NCBI GenBank assembly: GCA_937915955.1
Contig: CALGIB010000903.1
Span: forward strand, 1-7,423
Reading direction: 5' to 3'
Origin: an uncultured Pseudomonadota bacterium
GTDB lineage: Bacteria; Myxococcota_A; UBA796; CAJQPC01
Length of the DNA stretch: 7,423 nt
Positions 1 through 6,485 of the stretch are shown piece by piece; the stretch's first letter is position 1; each line of letters opens with the position of its first letter. The notes beneath the pieces are model-generated. The model saw only the letters and a program-made list of their open reading frames with translations. It searched no databases and was not told where the DNA came from. The translations under genes and the position numbers were made by a program.

Positions 1-2
1 GG

Positions 3-134
<132 letters not shown>

Positions 135-136
135 GG

Positions 137-970
137 TCAGCGCTCCAGCAGCAGCACCACCCGAGGTGAGGGCGCCACGCAGGTGCTGCAGTACAGGCCC
201 AGGATCCAGCGATCGGCGTCGCTGAGGTCCAGCTCGGCCAGGTCCAGGCTCGTCCTGGCGTCGAAGCCGAGCTCGATGCGCGCGACGGCGAGCTCCTCGA
301 GCCGAAGCCCCTCGGTCTCGAGCTGAGCGGCCTCGACCTCGACCCCGAACAGGACGGCGCGATCCAGCTTCCGGTGCACCAGCTCTCGCCCCAGGGTGTC
401 GGTCCGCAACCCAGACCAGTCCAGCACGCTGTCCTCGACGACGCGCACCGCCTCGCCCAGCTCGCCGTTCACCTCCAGCAGCCCCTCGTCCGAGGACAGG
501 GTGATTTGCGTCTGGGCGCTGCCCGCGGTGGGCTCGAGGAAGCTCAGCCACCGAACCCGACCGCCCTCATCCTCCAGCACCAGCATCCAGGTCCCCTCCC
601 CCTCGACGAACCACTCGCTCAGGTCCACCGGCCCCTCCAGCAACCCGAACTCCGCCAGCGGCACCGAGCTGCCCTCGACGTCCGCGGCCACCGCCAGGGC
701 GAGCTCGGTCTGCTCGAGCTCCTCGTTGACGAGCCCCGTGGCGACCTCGTCCGCGCTCAGCCCCGGGAAGAACAGCAGCTGGAGCCGGACGATGGGATCG
801 GAGAGGGCGCCGCCGTCCAGGTCGACGTCCAGCTCGGACCAGTCGATCACGACCGCTCCTGGGTCCTCCGCCACCGGGTGCAGGTCCACCTCAAGCTCCA
901 CCTCGAAGCGGGCGTTGTGGTCGTCGTCGAGCTGCAGCGGCCCGGCGCAGGAGAGCAGAAGTCCGATCAC
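137..970 (-). CDS. Unrecognised lipoprotein with two similar domains
   Basis: A 277-residue protein that I do not recognise. It starts with GTG directly after the TGA of the upstream gene. No start further upstream is possible in this frame, and AGGGG lies six bases before the GTG. The N-terminus is a very short hydrophobic run ending in Leu-Leu-Ser-Cys (Cys8), a good lipobox, so I infer a lipid-anchored envelope protein; the signal has no basic residue before the hydrophobic part, which is unusual. The mature chain is acidic and rich in alternating hydrophobic residues, suggesting beta-sandwich structure. Two stretches resemble each other: about residues 43-133 and 184-262. Each opens with a hydrophobic residue-Asp-Trp-Ser-x-Leu motif and ends with an acidic Asp-Leu segment, an aromatic residue and a hydrophobic strand. 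Cys261-x-x-Cys264 near the end could form a disulfide or bind metal. It is second in an operon with the ASST-like lipoprotein, so they may act together on the cell surface. Confidence 0.78.
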   Translation of the reverse strand: MIGLLLSCAGPLQLDDDHNARFEVELEVDLHPVAEDPGAVVIDWSELDVDLDGGALSDPIVRLQLLFFPGLSADEVATGLVNEELEQTELALAVAADVEGSSVPLAEFGLLEGPVDLSEWFVEGEGTWMLVLEDEGGRVRWLSFLEPTAGSAQTQITLSSDEGLLEVNGELGEAVRVVEDSVLDWSGLRTDTLGRELVHRKLDRAVLFGVEVEAAQLETEGLRLEELAVARIELGFDARTSLDLAELDLSDADRWILGLYCSTCVAPSPRVVLLLER

Positions 971-2221
971 TCAGCGCCCCTGAAAGGGCTCCTCGAGCGG
1001 GCTGGCGTAGCCAAATCCGTAGCCGAAGGGGAGCCGGACCTCCATCACGCGATCGGGGCCGTCCAGGACCTCGAGCAGGCCGGCAGTGGACCAGGTCACC
1101 ACGGTCTCCGTGTGCCCCAGGCTCCGCACGCCGCCGATCGCGAAGATCTGCTGGCAGTCGCCCTCGTACTGATCGATCTGGTGCAGCACGTCGCCCTGGA
1201 ACTGGAGCTCGAGGACCTGGGAGCAGTCCTGGCCTTCGACCACGTTCGCCATCACCATCACCCCCGTGGGGGTGGGCGTGACCTCATGGGTGAGCTCCAC
1301 GTAGGCGGGGGCCTCGATGCCGTGCCCGACCTCTCCCCGGAAGTCCTGCACGTCCAGGATGTTGCCCGCGTCGTCCAGCCACATCATCCCGGTCGGAGAG
1401 CCCCAGGACACCAGCCAGGCCTCGCGCCAGGGATCCCAGCTCACGCTGTTGAAGTGGCTGGTCTGGACGTCCCCGTCGCCCTCCTGATGGAAGAGCCCCA
1501 GCTCCTGGTAGTGCTCGCTGCGATCGAACATCAGGCGATCACCGTCCTGGTCGCGGATCATCACCCACTCCCTGTCCACCCCGGCCTCGGTCCCCAGCGA
1601 CAGCCAGGCGACGCGGCCGTCGGGGGCCACCCCGAGGTCGTGGTGGGCCCCGGGCACCGACTCGATCTGCAGGCAAAGCTGCTCGTCGACGCGAACCATG
1701 TGCCCGTCCCCGATGCCCGCCAGCGTGCCGGCGCCCGTCGACTCCAAGGCGGTCAGCTGGGGCAACCCGCGCCCTCCGTAGCCGACGATCTGGCCCTCGG
1801 AGTCGAGGTACAGCGCCACGCTCTCGCCGCTCGAGTCCAGCACCGGGACGGCCAGCCCCTGGCTGGCGCGACCGCTGACCCTGAGCTCGGGGACCCAGCT
1901 GGGCAGCGGCTCGGTCCGCGCGAGGTGGACGTCGCCGAACAGACTCTCGAGGGTCTCGACCTGCAGCTCGACGTCCTCGTCCGCGCGCAGGCCGGCGACT
2001 CGCTGGCTGTGCTCCCAGCCGGCCCCGGACCAGTCCGAGGTCCAGGTCCTGCCGCCCTGGACCACGTGCAGGCGACTCACGCCAGGCGGGTCCTGCTCCC
2101 AGGAGACGTCCAGGGCGTTGACCTGATCCTCGGACGTGGTCGCGTCGAACCCATAGAGGCCGGCGCTCTCATCCCACGCGCACCCGAGCAGGCCAGAGAG
2201 GAGGAGGGAGACGGACATCAT
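971..2221 (-). CDS. ASST-like (arylsulfotransferase-family) beta-propeller lipoprotein
   Basis: A 416-residue protein. Residues 1-14 form a signal ending in Leu-Leu-Gly-Cys (Cys14), so it is probably lipid-anchored. Residues about 35-115 look like a beta-sandwich of Ig or fibronectin type. From about 150 to 395 come propeller-like blades with the motif order of the arylsulfotransferase family: His-His-Asp at 193-195 followed by Pro-Asp-Gly, His-Phe-Asn-Ser at 256-259, Leu-Val-Ser at 270-272, Thr-His-Glu-Val at 311-314 and a later Ala-Asn (325-326). In E. coli AssT, from memory, the active site uses His252, His356, Asn358, Arg374 and His436; the His and Asn residues have counterparts here, but the arginine position appears to be Gly274. 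It may therefore be a binding or structural propeller and not an active sulfotransferase. ATG-ATG lies at the start, with GGAG eight bases before the first ATG. It is the first gene of a pair; its TGA abuts the next gene's GTG. The family call rests on motif reading alone. Confidence 0.7.
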   Translation of the reverse strand: MMSVSLLLSGLLGCAWDESAGLYGFDATTSEDQVNALDVSWEQDPPGVSRLHVVQGGRTWTSDWSGAGWEHSQRVAGLRADEDVELQVETLESLFGDVHLARTEPLPSWVPELRVSGRASQGLAVPVLDSSGESVALYLDSEGQIVGYGGRGLPQLTALESTGAGTLAGIGDGHMVRVDEQLCLQIESVPGAHHDLGVAPDGRVAWLSLGTEAGVDREWVMIRDQDGDRLMFDRSEHYQELGLFHQEGDGDVQTSHFNSVSWDPWREAWLVSWGSPTGMMWLDDAGNILDVQDFRGEVGHGIEAPAYVELTHEVTPTPTGVMVMANVVEGQDCSQVLELQFQGDVLHQIDQYEGDCQQIFAIGGVRSLGHTETVVTWSTAGLLEVLDGPDRVMEVRLPFGYGFGYASPLEEPFQGR

Positions 2222-2329
2222 GGGACACGCTCCGGAGAAGGTGTCTTATGCCCGAAGAGGGCGGGCTCCGATCTCGCTGGACAAAAACTCTACAAATAAC
2301 CTAATTAGCCCGAAAAGCGGAGAGCCGAA
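2222..2329 (-). promoter_or_regulatory. AT-rich spacer, probable promoter region of the lipoprotein operon
   Basis: This 108-base spacer follows the TPR gene and precedes the lipoprotein pair, all on the minus strand. Bases 2282-2310 are far richer in A/T than the rest of the window and include the perfect 8-base palindrome CTAATTAG (2301-2308) and a run of five T on the minus strand (2283-2287). CATAAG at 2250-2245 (minus strand) is a passable -10 hexamer, but no matching -35 sits at normal spacing. A Shine-Dalgarno GGAG lies eight bases before the ATG. I see no strong hairpin with a T-run, so I cannot place a terminator for the TPR gene here. Confidence 0.4.
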
Positions 2330-3751
2330 CTATCCTGCGCGAAGCCGCGTGATGGCCTGCCTGAGGACCCGATCGAGCTGCTCCAGCTCCTCCTGGGTGG
2401 CCTCGCGAGACAGCTCGCAGCTGACGCCGCCCGTGCTGGCGTCGATCGAGAGCTGACGGACCAGCCCGGGGGTGACGAAGGGCAGCACGAGCTCGCGCAG
2501 CGCCTGGGTCAGAGCCTGGCTCATGTCGCCGCACCCGCAGCTGCGCCCGTGCACGATGGCGTCCAGGTGGCTGCGCCCGGCCAGACCCTCGTGATCGTTG
2601 GCGGGCAGCGAAGGCACGGCCATCTCGAGCATGCCGCGAGCCTGCTCCAGCTCGCCCCGGTGCTGCAGAAAGATGCCTCGGGCGATCAGCGCGCGGGCCA
2701 GCAGCTCGGCGTGGTCGGCGCGGCTGGCGGTCTCCACGGCTTCAGCGAGCAGCGCCTCGGCCCGGTCGTGCTGAGCGGCCTCGCTGAACATCAGGCCGTG
2801 GTTGCGGCAGACGTGGCTGAGCCTGGCCAGATCCTGGCCGGCCAGCTCGCGGGCGGCCCGGTAGTCCGCGTCCGCCGCGGCGATGTCCTTGTTGTCCGAG
2901 TGCGCCAGGGCCCGCCCCAGCAGCATCTCGAGGCGCTGGTCCCCAGGCTCGTGGACGAGCATCTCGTCGAAGGCCCGGATCCGGACGCCGTGCTCGCCCA
3001 GGTCCCGCGCGGTGTTCGAGATGCCGGCCGTGGCCTGGAACCAGCGCAGCTGGCCGGCCTCGTCCCTGGCCTCGAGGTGCTTCTGGAGGCCCAGCAGCAC
3101 CGCCAGGCCCAATGCAGGCGCGCAGTGCTCGGCCCGGGAGACGCAGCGCCACGCGAAGCGATCGAAGAGCTCGTCGTCGAGCCGGGCGGGCAGCTCGTAG
3201 ACCTCCTCGGTGCCCGCCTGGGCCGCGACCAGGACGTAGACCCGGAGCGCCAGCACCTCGGCGACGTGGTCGTGGCCGTGGTTCCAGAGGTTCCGGGCCG
3301 CCTCCTCGACCAGGGGGCGAGCCTCGGCCAGCGCGCCTCGTGCCAGCAGCGTCTCGGCCAGGGGCTCCAGCCCATAGGCGTAGCCCGGGTGCTCGCGGCC
3401 GTAGAAGGCCGCGCGCAGCGCCGGGCCCTCGCGCAGCACCCGCTCGGCCTGCTGCGACTGACCCAGCCGGGTCAGGACCTCGCCCAGGTTCATGTTGTAG
3501 GTCAGCCGGTCCTTCTGGGACTGGGGCCCGTCCGCCGGCACGCGCCAGGCCTCGCGCAGGCAGTCGGCCGCGCGCGCGGCGTCCCCCAGGTGCAGCATCA
3601 AGCAGGCCAGGTCGAACTGCGCCGAGGCGTACTCGGCGTGCTCGGTTCCTACGCGCGCGGCGGCGTCGGTGACGAAGGAGGCCATGAAGGCCTCGGCCTC
3701 GAGGGGCTCACCCGAGCGCAGCAGCTCCAGGGCACGGTCCAGCGGCTTCAT
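2330..3751 (-). CDS. TPR protein with Cys-rich C-terminal motif
   Basis: A 473-residue protein, probably cytoplasmic: there is no signal peptide or membrane segment. Helical pairs of tetratricopeptide type are visible at about 43-75, 83-115, 124-156, 272-305, 310-342 and 347-380. The early ones resemble the kinesin-light-chain type (Gly-x-Glu-His-x-x-Tyr-Ala before the repeat, Leu-Gly turns, Ala-Glu pairs). The middle (about 160-270) has weaker repeats. After the array comes His-Gly-Arg-Ser-Cys-Gly-Cys-Gly-Asp (401-409), then a segment of about 65 residues with helix, strands and a third Cys (445), ending in an acidic-then-basic helix. The Cys/His cluster could bind metal, but that is inference. 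TPR arrays are protein-binding scaffolds; the partner is unknown. The ATG at 3751 has no good Shine-Dalgarno. Met23 is preceded by a GAGG and is an alternative, but the first 22 residues look like a genuine helix. The gene is divergent from trmH across 39 bases. Confidence 0.82.
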   Translation of the reverse strand: MKPLDRALELLRSGEPLEAEAFMASFVTDAAARVGTEHAEYASAQFDLACLMLHLGDAARAADCLREAWRVPADGPQSQKDRLTYNMNLGEVLTRLGQSQQAERVLREGPALRAAFYGREHPGYAYGLEPLAETLLARGALAEARPLVEEAARNLWNHGHDHVAEVLALRVYVLVAAQAGTEEVYELPARLDDELFDRFAWRCVSRAEHCAPALGLAVLLGLQKHLEARDEAGQLRWFQATAGISNTARDLGEHGVRIRAFDEMLVHEPGDQRLEMLLGRALAHSDNKDIAAADADYRAARELAGQDLARLSHVCRNHGLMFSEAAQHDRAEALLAEAVETASRADHAELLARALIARGIFLQHRGELEQARGMLEMAVPSLPANDHEGLAGRSHLDAIVHGRSCGCGDMSQALTQALRELVLPFVTPGLVRQLSIDASTGGVSCELSREATQEELEQLDRVLRQAITRLRAG

Positions 3752-3790
3752 GGCTGGTGGCTATCCGGCCCAGGCGATACCCGCGCCCGC
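3752..3790. promoter_or_regulatory. 39-base divergent spacer between the TPR gene and trmH
   Basis: The only non-coding DNA between two divergent start codons. It is too short to hold two separate, non-overlapping promoters with leaders, and neither start has a clear Shine-Dalgarno. Either the promoters overlap and extend into the opposite gene, or one or both transcripts have very short leaders. No convincing -10/-35 pair can be read. Confidence 0.4.
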
Positions 3791-4459
3791 ATGGACCCCC
3801 GAGATCGTCTGCCGCCCGAGCTCCGACCGCTGGCCCGAGACGCGGCCGACCGCCGCATCGAGCTCTGTCTGGACCTGCTGGACCGACGCATCCCCGACAT
3901 GACAGTGCTGCTCGAGGCCGTCCGAAGGCGGCACAACGTCTCGGCGATCCTGCGCTCGGCCGAGGCCTTCGGGCTGCACGAGGCCCACTTGATCACGAAC
4001 ACCTTCCGGCCCAGCGTCGGCTCCGCCAAGGGCGCCGAGCGCTGGCTGGAGCTGAGCCTGCACGAGAGCCCGGACGTCTGCTTCGCGGCCCTGCGAGGGC
4101 GCGGCTACCGCATCTACGTGGCCGACTTCGCCCACGGCGCGCTCAGCCCCGAGGAGGTGCCGGTGGACGGCCCTGTCGCGGTGCTCTTCGGCACCGAGCT
4201 GACCGGCGTGAGCGAGCGCGCACGCGAGCTGGCCGACGGCGTGGTGACCATGCCGATGACCGGGGTGACCCAGTCGCTCAACGTGAGCGCCGCGGCCAGC
4301 GTCTGCCTCTACACGATGACCCAGCGCCGCCGCCCGCGCGGGGACCTGGGCATCCACGGTCCGGAGCGCTGGGCCTTCGTGAAGCGCTTCCTGGAGCGCG
4401 AGTGCATGCGCAAGCGGTCCAGCGTGCAGCTCTTCGAGGAGCTGAAGCAGGACGGGTAG
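3791..4459 (+). CDS. trmH: tRNA (guanosine(18)-2'-O)-methyltransferase TrmH
   Basis: A 222-residue SPOUT-class (SpoU/TrmH) enzyme that transfers a methyl group from S-adenosylmethionine to the 2'-OH of G18 in the tRNA D-loop, in the cytoplasm. All three family motifs are present. Motif 1 is His48-Asn49-Val-Ser-Ala-Ile-Leu-Arg55, with Arg55 matching the catalytic arginine. Motif 2 is Leu-Phe-Gly-Thr-Glu-Leu-Thr-Gly (132-139). Motif 3 is Met-Pro-Met-Thr-Gly then Gln-Ser-Leu-Asn-Val-Ser (154-166). Motifs 2 and 3 form the trefoil knot that holds the cofactor. The Asp-Met-Thr-Val-Leu-Leu-Glu segment (36-42) before motif 1 is typical of TrmH and argues against the rRNA relatives RlmB and TsnR. Length is close to E. 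coli TrmH (229), with a short C-terminal extension. The start is the first ATG that keeps this N-terminus; the frame stays open much further upstream, but that part lies antisense to the TPR gene. No good Shine-Dalgarno is visible. It converges on the gene ending at 4508. Confidence 0.93.
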   Translation: MDPRDRLPPELRPLARDAADRRIELCLDLLDRRIPDMTVLLEAVRRRHNVSAILRSAEAFGLHEAHLITNTFRPSVGSAKGAERWLELSLHESPDVCFAALRGRGYRIYVADFAHGALSPEEVPVDGPVAVLFGTELTGVSERARELADGVVTMPMTGVTQSLNVSAAASVCLYTMTQRRRPRGDLGIHGPERWAFVKRFLERECMRKRSSVQLFEELKQDG

Positions 4460-4507
4460 GCGGCAGCCTTCGCGGCCGAGATCAAAGACGGCGACGACCT
4501 CGGGGTG

Positions 4508-5857
4508 TCACCCGGAGAGCTGAGGCGTCGCACCGGGAAAGGACCGCGCCAGCAGCTGGGCGCGACGCTCATTGGGGCTGACGCCCACAGACAGGGCCTT
4601 CACCATGCCCAGCATCTCCGGGTGCTCGTTGTTCCGGGCGACCAGCGCCTCGAGGTAGGCCTCGAACCAGCTGGGCTGCTCCAGCCGCTGGTGAATGCGA
4701 CCGATGAGCTCCGAGGCCCGCGCCGGCTCCAGCCGATCCTCGAGGTAGAGCTGCGCGAGCTGACGGCCGGCCTCGACGTCGAAGGGCAGGCTGCCGCACT
4801 TGCCGCTGGTGCAGTTCGTGGTCAGCCCCGCCTCCAGCGCCTGCATGGCCTCGACGCGCTTGCCGGCGCGCAGGCGGCAGCGGGCCATCAGCTTGTACAG
4901 GACCATCTGCCGCGAGTGCGTCTTGATGGTCTGGCGGGCGAGCTCGTCGGCCTCGGCGAAGCGGCCTGTGGCCTCCAGCAGCATGGCCCGGTTCACCAGC
5001 AGCGACGCGTTCTTGGGCTCGTCGGCGAGCTGGGCCTCGACCAGCGCGAGCGCCCCGGCGGCGTCACCCTGCTGCGCCATCGCGCTGGCCATCATGAGCG
5101 CGGTGTGCTGCTGACCGACCTGGCGGTGCCCGAAGGCGGCGGCGAAGCGGCTCAGGTCCTGGACGACCAGCGCGTGTCGACCGGCCAGGCCCGCGGCCCG
5201 CGCGCGCTCGAAGCAGGCGGCCTCGTCTCGCTCGACGAAGGGGCCCAGCACGTCGACGGCGTGGGCGCCCTGACCGTCCTCGACCGCCAGCACGGCGGTG
5301 GCGAAGTCCGCACCCAGGCCCACGAAGCGGCCGCGCAGGTCATCGGGGTACTGCTCCAGCAGCAGGGCGTAGCGGACCCGGGGATCGCTGGGCGGCAGGC
5401 TGAAGATCGGATCCCCGCCCTCGACCGCGCCGGCCATGGCGCCGCCCTCGCCCGGGACCTGCCAGCCCCCAGCGAGCGCCGGGTTGCTGCCCAGCGGGCC
5501 CGAGTCATGGGGACCGGGCCGCGCGGCCTTGGCCTCGTCCCGCTGCTCCTGCCGGATCTCGCGCAGGCGGCGGCGCGCACCCCGCAGCTCGTGATCGCCC
5601 CGCTCGGAGAACTGCTCAGCGAGCTGGATGTGCTCCTGGGCGGCGTCGAAGCGGCCCGCGGTGGCCAGCCCCAGGGCCTCGCGGATGTTGGCCTGCTTGA
5701 GCCCCTCGTGCGCCTGTGCCCGCAGCGCCTCGGCGCGCTCCCCCTCCAGCCCCATCAGCTCGAGCCGCGCCTGGCCGAAGGCCCGACCGCCCAGGAGCTG
5801 CTCGGCCTTGTCCATCCGGTCCTCGTGCGAGGGAAACAGCCAACTCAGGATGCCCAT
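4508..5857 (-). CDS. Unrecognised TPR-like helical repeat protein, co-translated with def
   Basis: A 449-residue protein of unknown function. The N-terminus Met-Gly-Ile-Leu-Ser-Trp-Leu-Phe is a short hydrophobic stretch that might touch the membrane but is not a signal peptide. Residues 15-110 are Ala/Glu/Arg-rich helices of repeat type, ending in a strongly charged, possibly coiled-coil segment (about 92-110). Residues 112-150 form a Gly/Pro-rich low-complexity linker. Residues 160-400 are a second helical-repeat block, with recognisable TPR pairs near 250-280, 284-312 and 318-345. Cys349 and Cys354 stand close together, followed by Gly-Ser-Leu-Pro-Phe. The ATG directly follows the TAG of def, and the Shine-Dalgarno is the AGGAGGAGGAG inside the last codons of def, so translation is probably coupled. 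The TPR region suggests a scaffold; a role in nascent-protein processing is only a guess from position. It converges with trmH across 48 bases in which no T-tailed terminator is visible. Confidence 0.82.
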   Translation of the reverse strand: MGILSWLFPSHEDRMDKAEQLLGGRAFGQARLELMGLEGERAEALRAQAHEGLKQANIREALGLATAGRFDAAQEHIQLAEQFSERGDHELRGARRRLREIRQEQRDEAKAARPGPHDSGPLGSNPALAGGWQVPGEGGAMAGAVEGGDPIFSLPPSDPRVRYALLLEQYPDDLRGRFVGLGADFATAVLAVEDGQGAHAVDVLGPFVERDEAACFERARAAGLAGRHALVVQDLSRFAAAFGHRQVGQQHTALMMASAMAQQGDAAGALALVEAQLADEPKNASLLVNRAMLLEATGRFAEADELARQTIKTHSRQMVLYKLMARCRLRAGKRVEAMQALEAGLTTNCTSGKCGSLPFDVEAGRQLAQLYLEDRLEPARASELIGRIHQRLEQPSWFEAYLEALVARNNEHPEMLGMVKALSVGVSPNERRAQLLARSFPGATPQLSG

Positions 5858-6406
5858 CTACTCCTCCTCCTCATCCGCTTCGTGCTCGGCCATGGCCTCG
5901 AAGACCTCGTCCAGAGGCCCCCAACGTCGGTACTCCTCGAGGAAGGCCAGAGTGCGCGGATCGGCCCTGTCCACGTAGAGCACGCCGTCGAGGTGATCGC
6001 ACTCGTGCTGCACCACGACGGCGTCGTAGTCCTCGAGCTCCCGGTCGATGGGTTCGCCCTGTTCATCGAAGCCCTGCAGGCGCACCCGGAAGCAGCGATC
6101 CACAGCGCCTCGGAAGCCGGGCACGGACAGGCAGCCCTCGTAGGTGCGGACCAGATCCTCGGTGAGTGCTGTGATCACCGGGTTGATCAGGACCTGCAGT
6201 TCATCGCCGATCTCGAGCATCACGATGCGGACGGACTGGTGCACCTGAGGGGCCGCGAGGCCAGCGCCGTCGTACTCCTGCAGGGTCTCGAACATGTCGT
6301 GGATCAGCGCCTGAACGGGCGCGCTGCGGATGAGCTCGACCGGGATGGGGTCGGCGATGCGCCGAAGGATGGGGTGACCCATCCGGGCAACCTTGAGGAT
6401 GGCCAT
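5858..6406 (-). CDS. def: Peptide deformylase
   Basis: A 182-residue metalloenzyme that removes the formyl group from the N-terminal Met of new proteins as they leave the ribosome. All three signature motifs are intact: Gly-Ala-Gly-Leu-Ala-Ala-Pro-Gln (47-54), Glu-Gly-Cys-Leu-Ser (90-94) and Gln-His-Glu-Cys-Asp-His (133-138). Cys92, His134 and His138 bind the metal and Glu135 is the catalytic base, so it should be active. Length is slightly above the E. coli enzyme because of an acidic C-terminal tail with Glu/Asp repeats ending in four Glu. The ATG at 6406 gives the standard N-terminus (Ile-Leu-x-Val-Ala-x-Met-Gly-His-Pro). The Shine-Dalgarno is poor (AGGG almost touching the ATG), so the leader may be very short. 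def is often next to fmt in bacteria; here it is followed without a gap by a TPR-like gene, and it is divergent from a ferredoxin gene. Confidence 0.97.
   Translation of the reverse strand: MAILKVARMGHPILRRIADPIPVELIRSAPVQALIHDMFETLQEYDGAGLAAPQVHQSVRIVMLEIGDELQVLINPVITALTEDLVRTYEGCLSVPGFRGAVDRCFRVRLQGFDEQGEPIDRELEDYDAVVVQHECDHLDGVLYVDRADPRTLAFLEEYRRWGPLDEVFEAMAEHEADEEEE
5861..5871 (-). promoter_or_regulatory. Ribosome binding site made from the terminal Glu codons of def
   Basis: The minus strand reads AGGAGGAGGAG, then TAG, then ATG. The four GAG codons that end deformylase form an extended Shine-Dalgarno for the TPR-like gene, with a usable AGGAGG a few bases before the ATG. This supports the ATG at 5857 as the true start and implies that ribosomes finishing def can start again at once. 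Confidence 0.8.
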
Positions 6407-6485
6407 GCCCTAAGCTAACCGCGCGCTTGCGCGGTGGTCTCCGCGCGATAGTGAGCAGGCCCGCCGGACACCTGAGGAGGCAACT
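6407..6485. promoter_or_regulatory. Divergent promoter region between def and the ferredoxin gene
   Basis: This 79-base spacer must carry the promoters for def (leftwards) and the ferredoxin (rightwards). It contains a perfect inverted repeat at 6418-6435. GATAGT at 6447-6452 could be a -10 for the ferredoxin, and TTAGCT close to the def start could be a -10 for def, but I cannot find -35 boxes at proper spacing. GAGGAGG at 6474-6480, five bases before the GTG, is a strong Shine-Dalgarno for the ferredoxin and fixes that unusual start codon. Confidence 0.5.
6418..6435. repeat. Perfect 7-bp inverted repeat, ACCGCGC-GCTT-GCGCGGT
   Basis: The two arms (6418-6424 and 6429-6435) are exact reverse complements around a 4-base centre. 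No T-run follows on either side within normal distance, so it is unlikely to be a terminator. It sits in the def/ferredoxin divergent spacer, where a repressor or activator could bind, or it could form a hairpin in the leader of one of the two transcripts. Confidence 0.6.

Noticed and set aside
2250..2262. GCCC-GAAGA-GGGC hairpin in the lipoprotein leader, considered as an attenuator or terminator
   Set aside because: A four-base-pair stem without a T-run is too weak and is expected by chance in GC-rich DNA.
374..2299. A very long open frame (641 codons) on the plus strand, antisense to both lipoprotein genes
   Set aside because: It covers the junction of two genes that have lipoboxes, Shine-Dalgarno sequences and family motifs. 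Its translation is His/Gln/Pro/Arg-rich with no recognisable domain, as expected for the antisense of GC-rich genes.
2549..3790. A 5' extension of the trmH frame running back more than 1,200 bases
   Set aside because: It lies entirely antisense to the TPR gene and its spacer, has low-complexity composition, and TrmH homology starts only at about 3791.
4502..4516. GGGT-GTC-ACCC small hairpin at the convergent trmH/TPR-like ends, considered as a terminator
   Set aside because: The stem is only four base pairs, the loop is three bases and no T-run follows on either strand.
4505..6418. A 637-codon open frame on the plus strand opposite def and the TPR-like gene
   Set aside because: Deformylase motifs are intact on the minus strand, and the plus-strand translation has no recognisable features.
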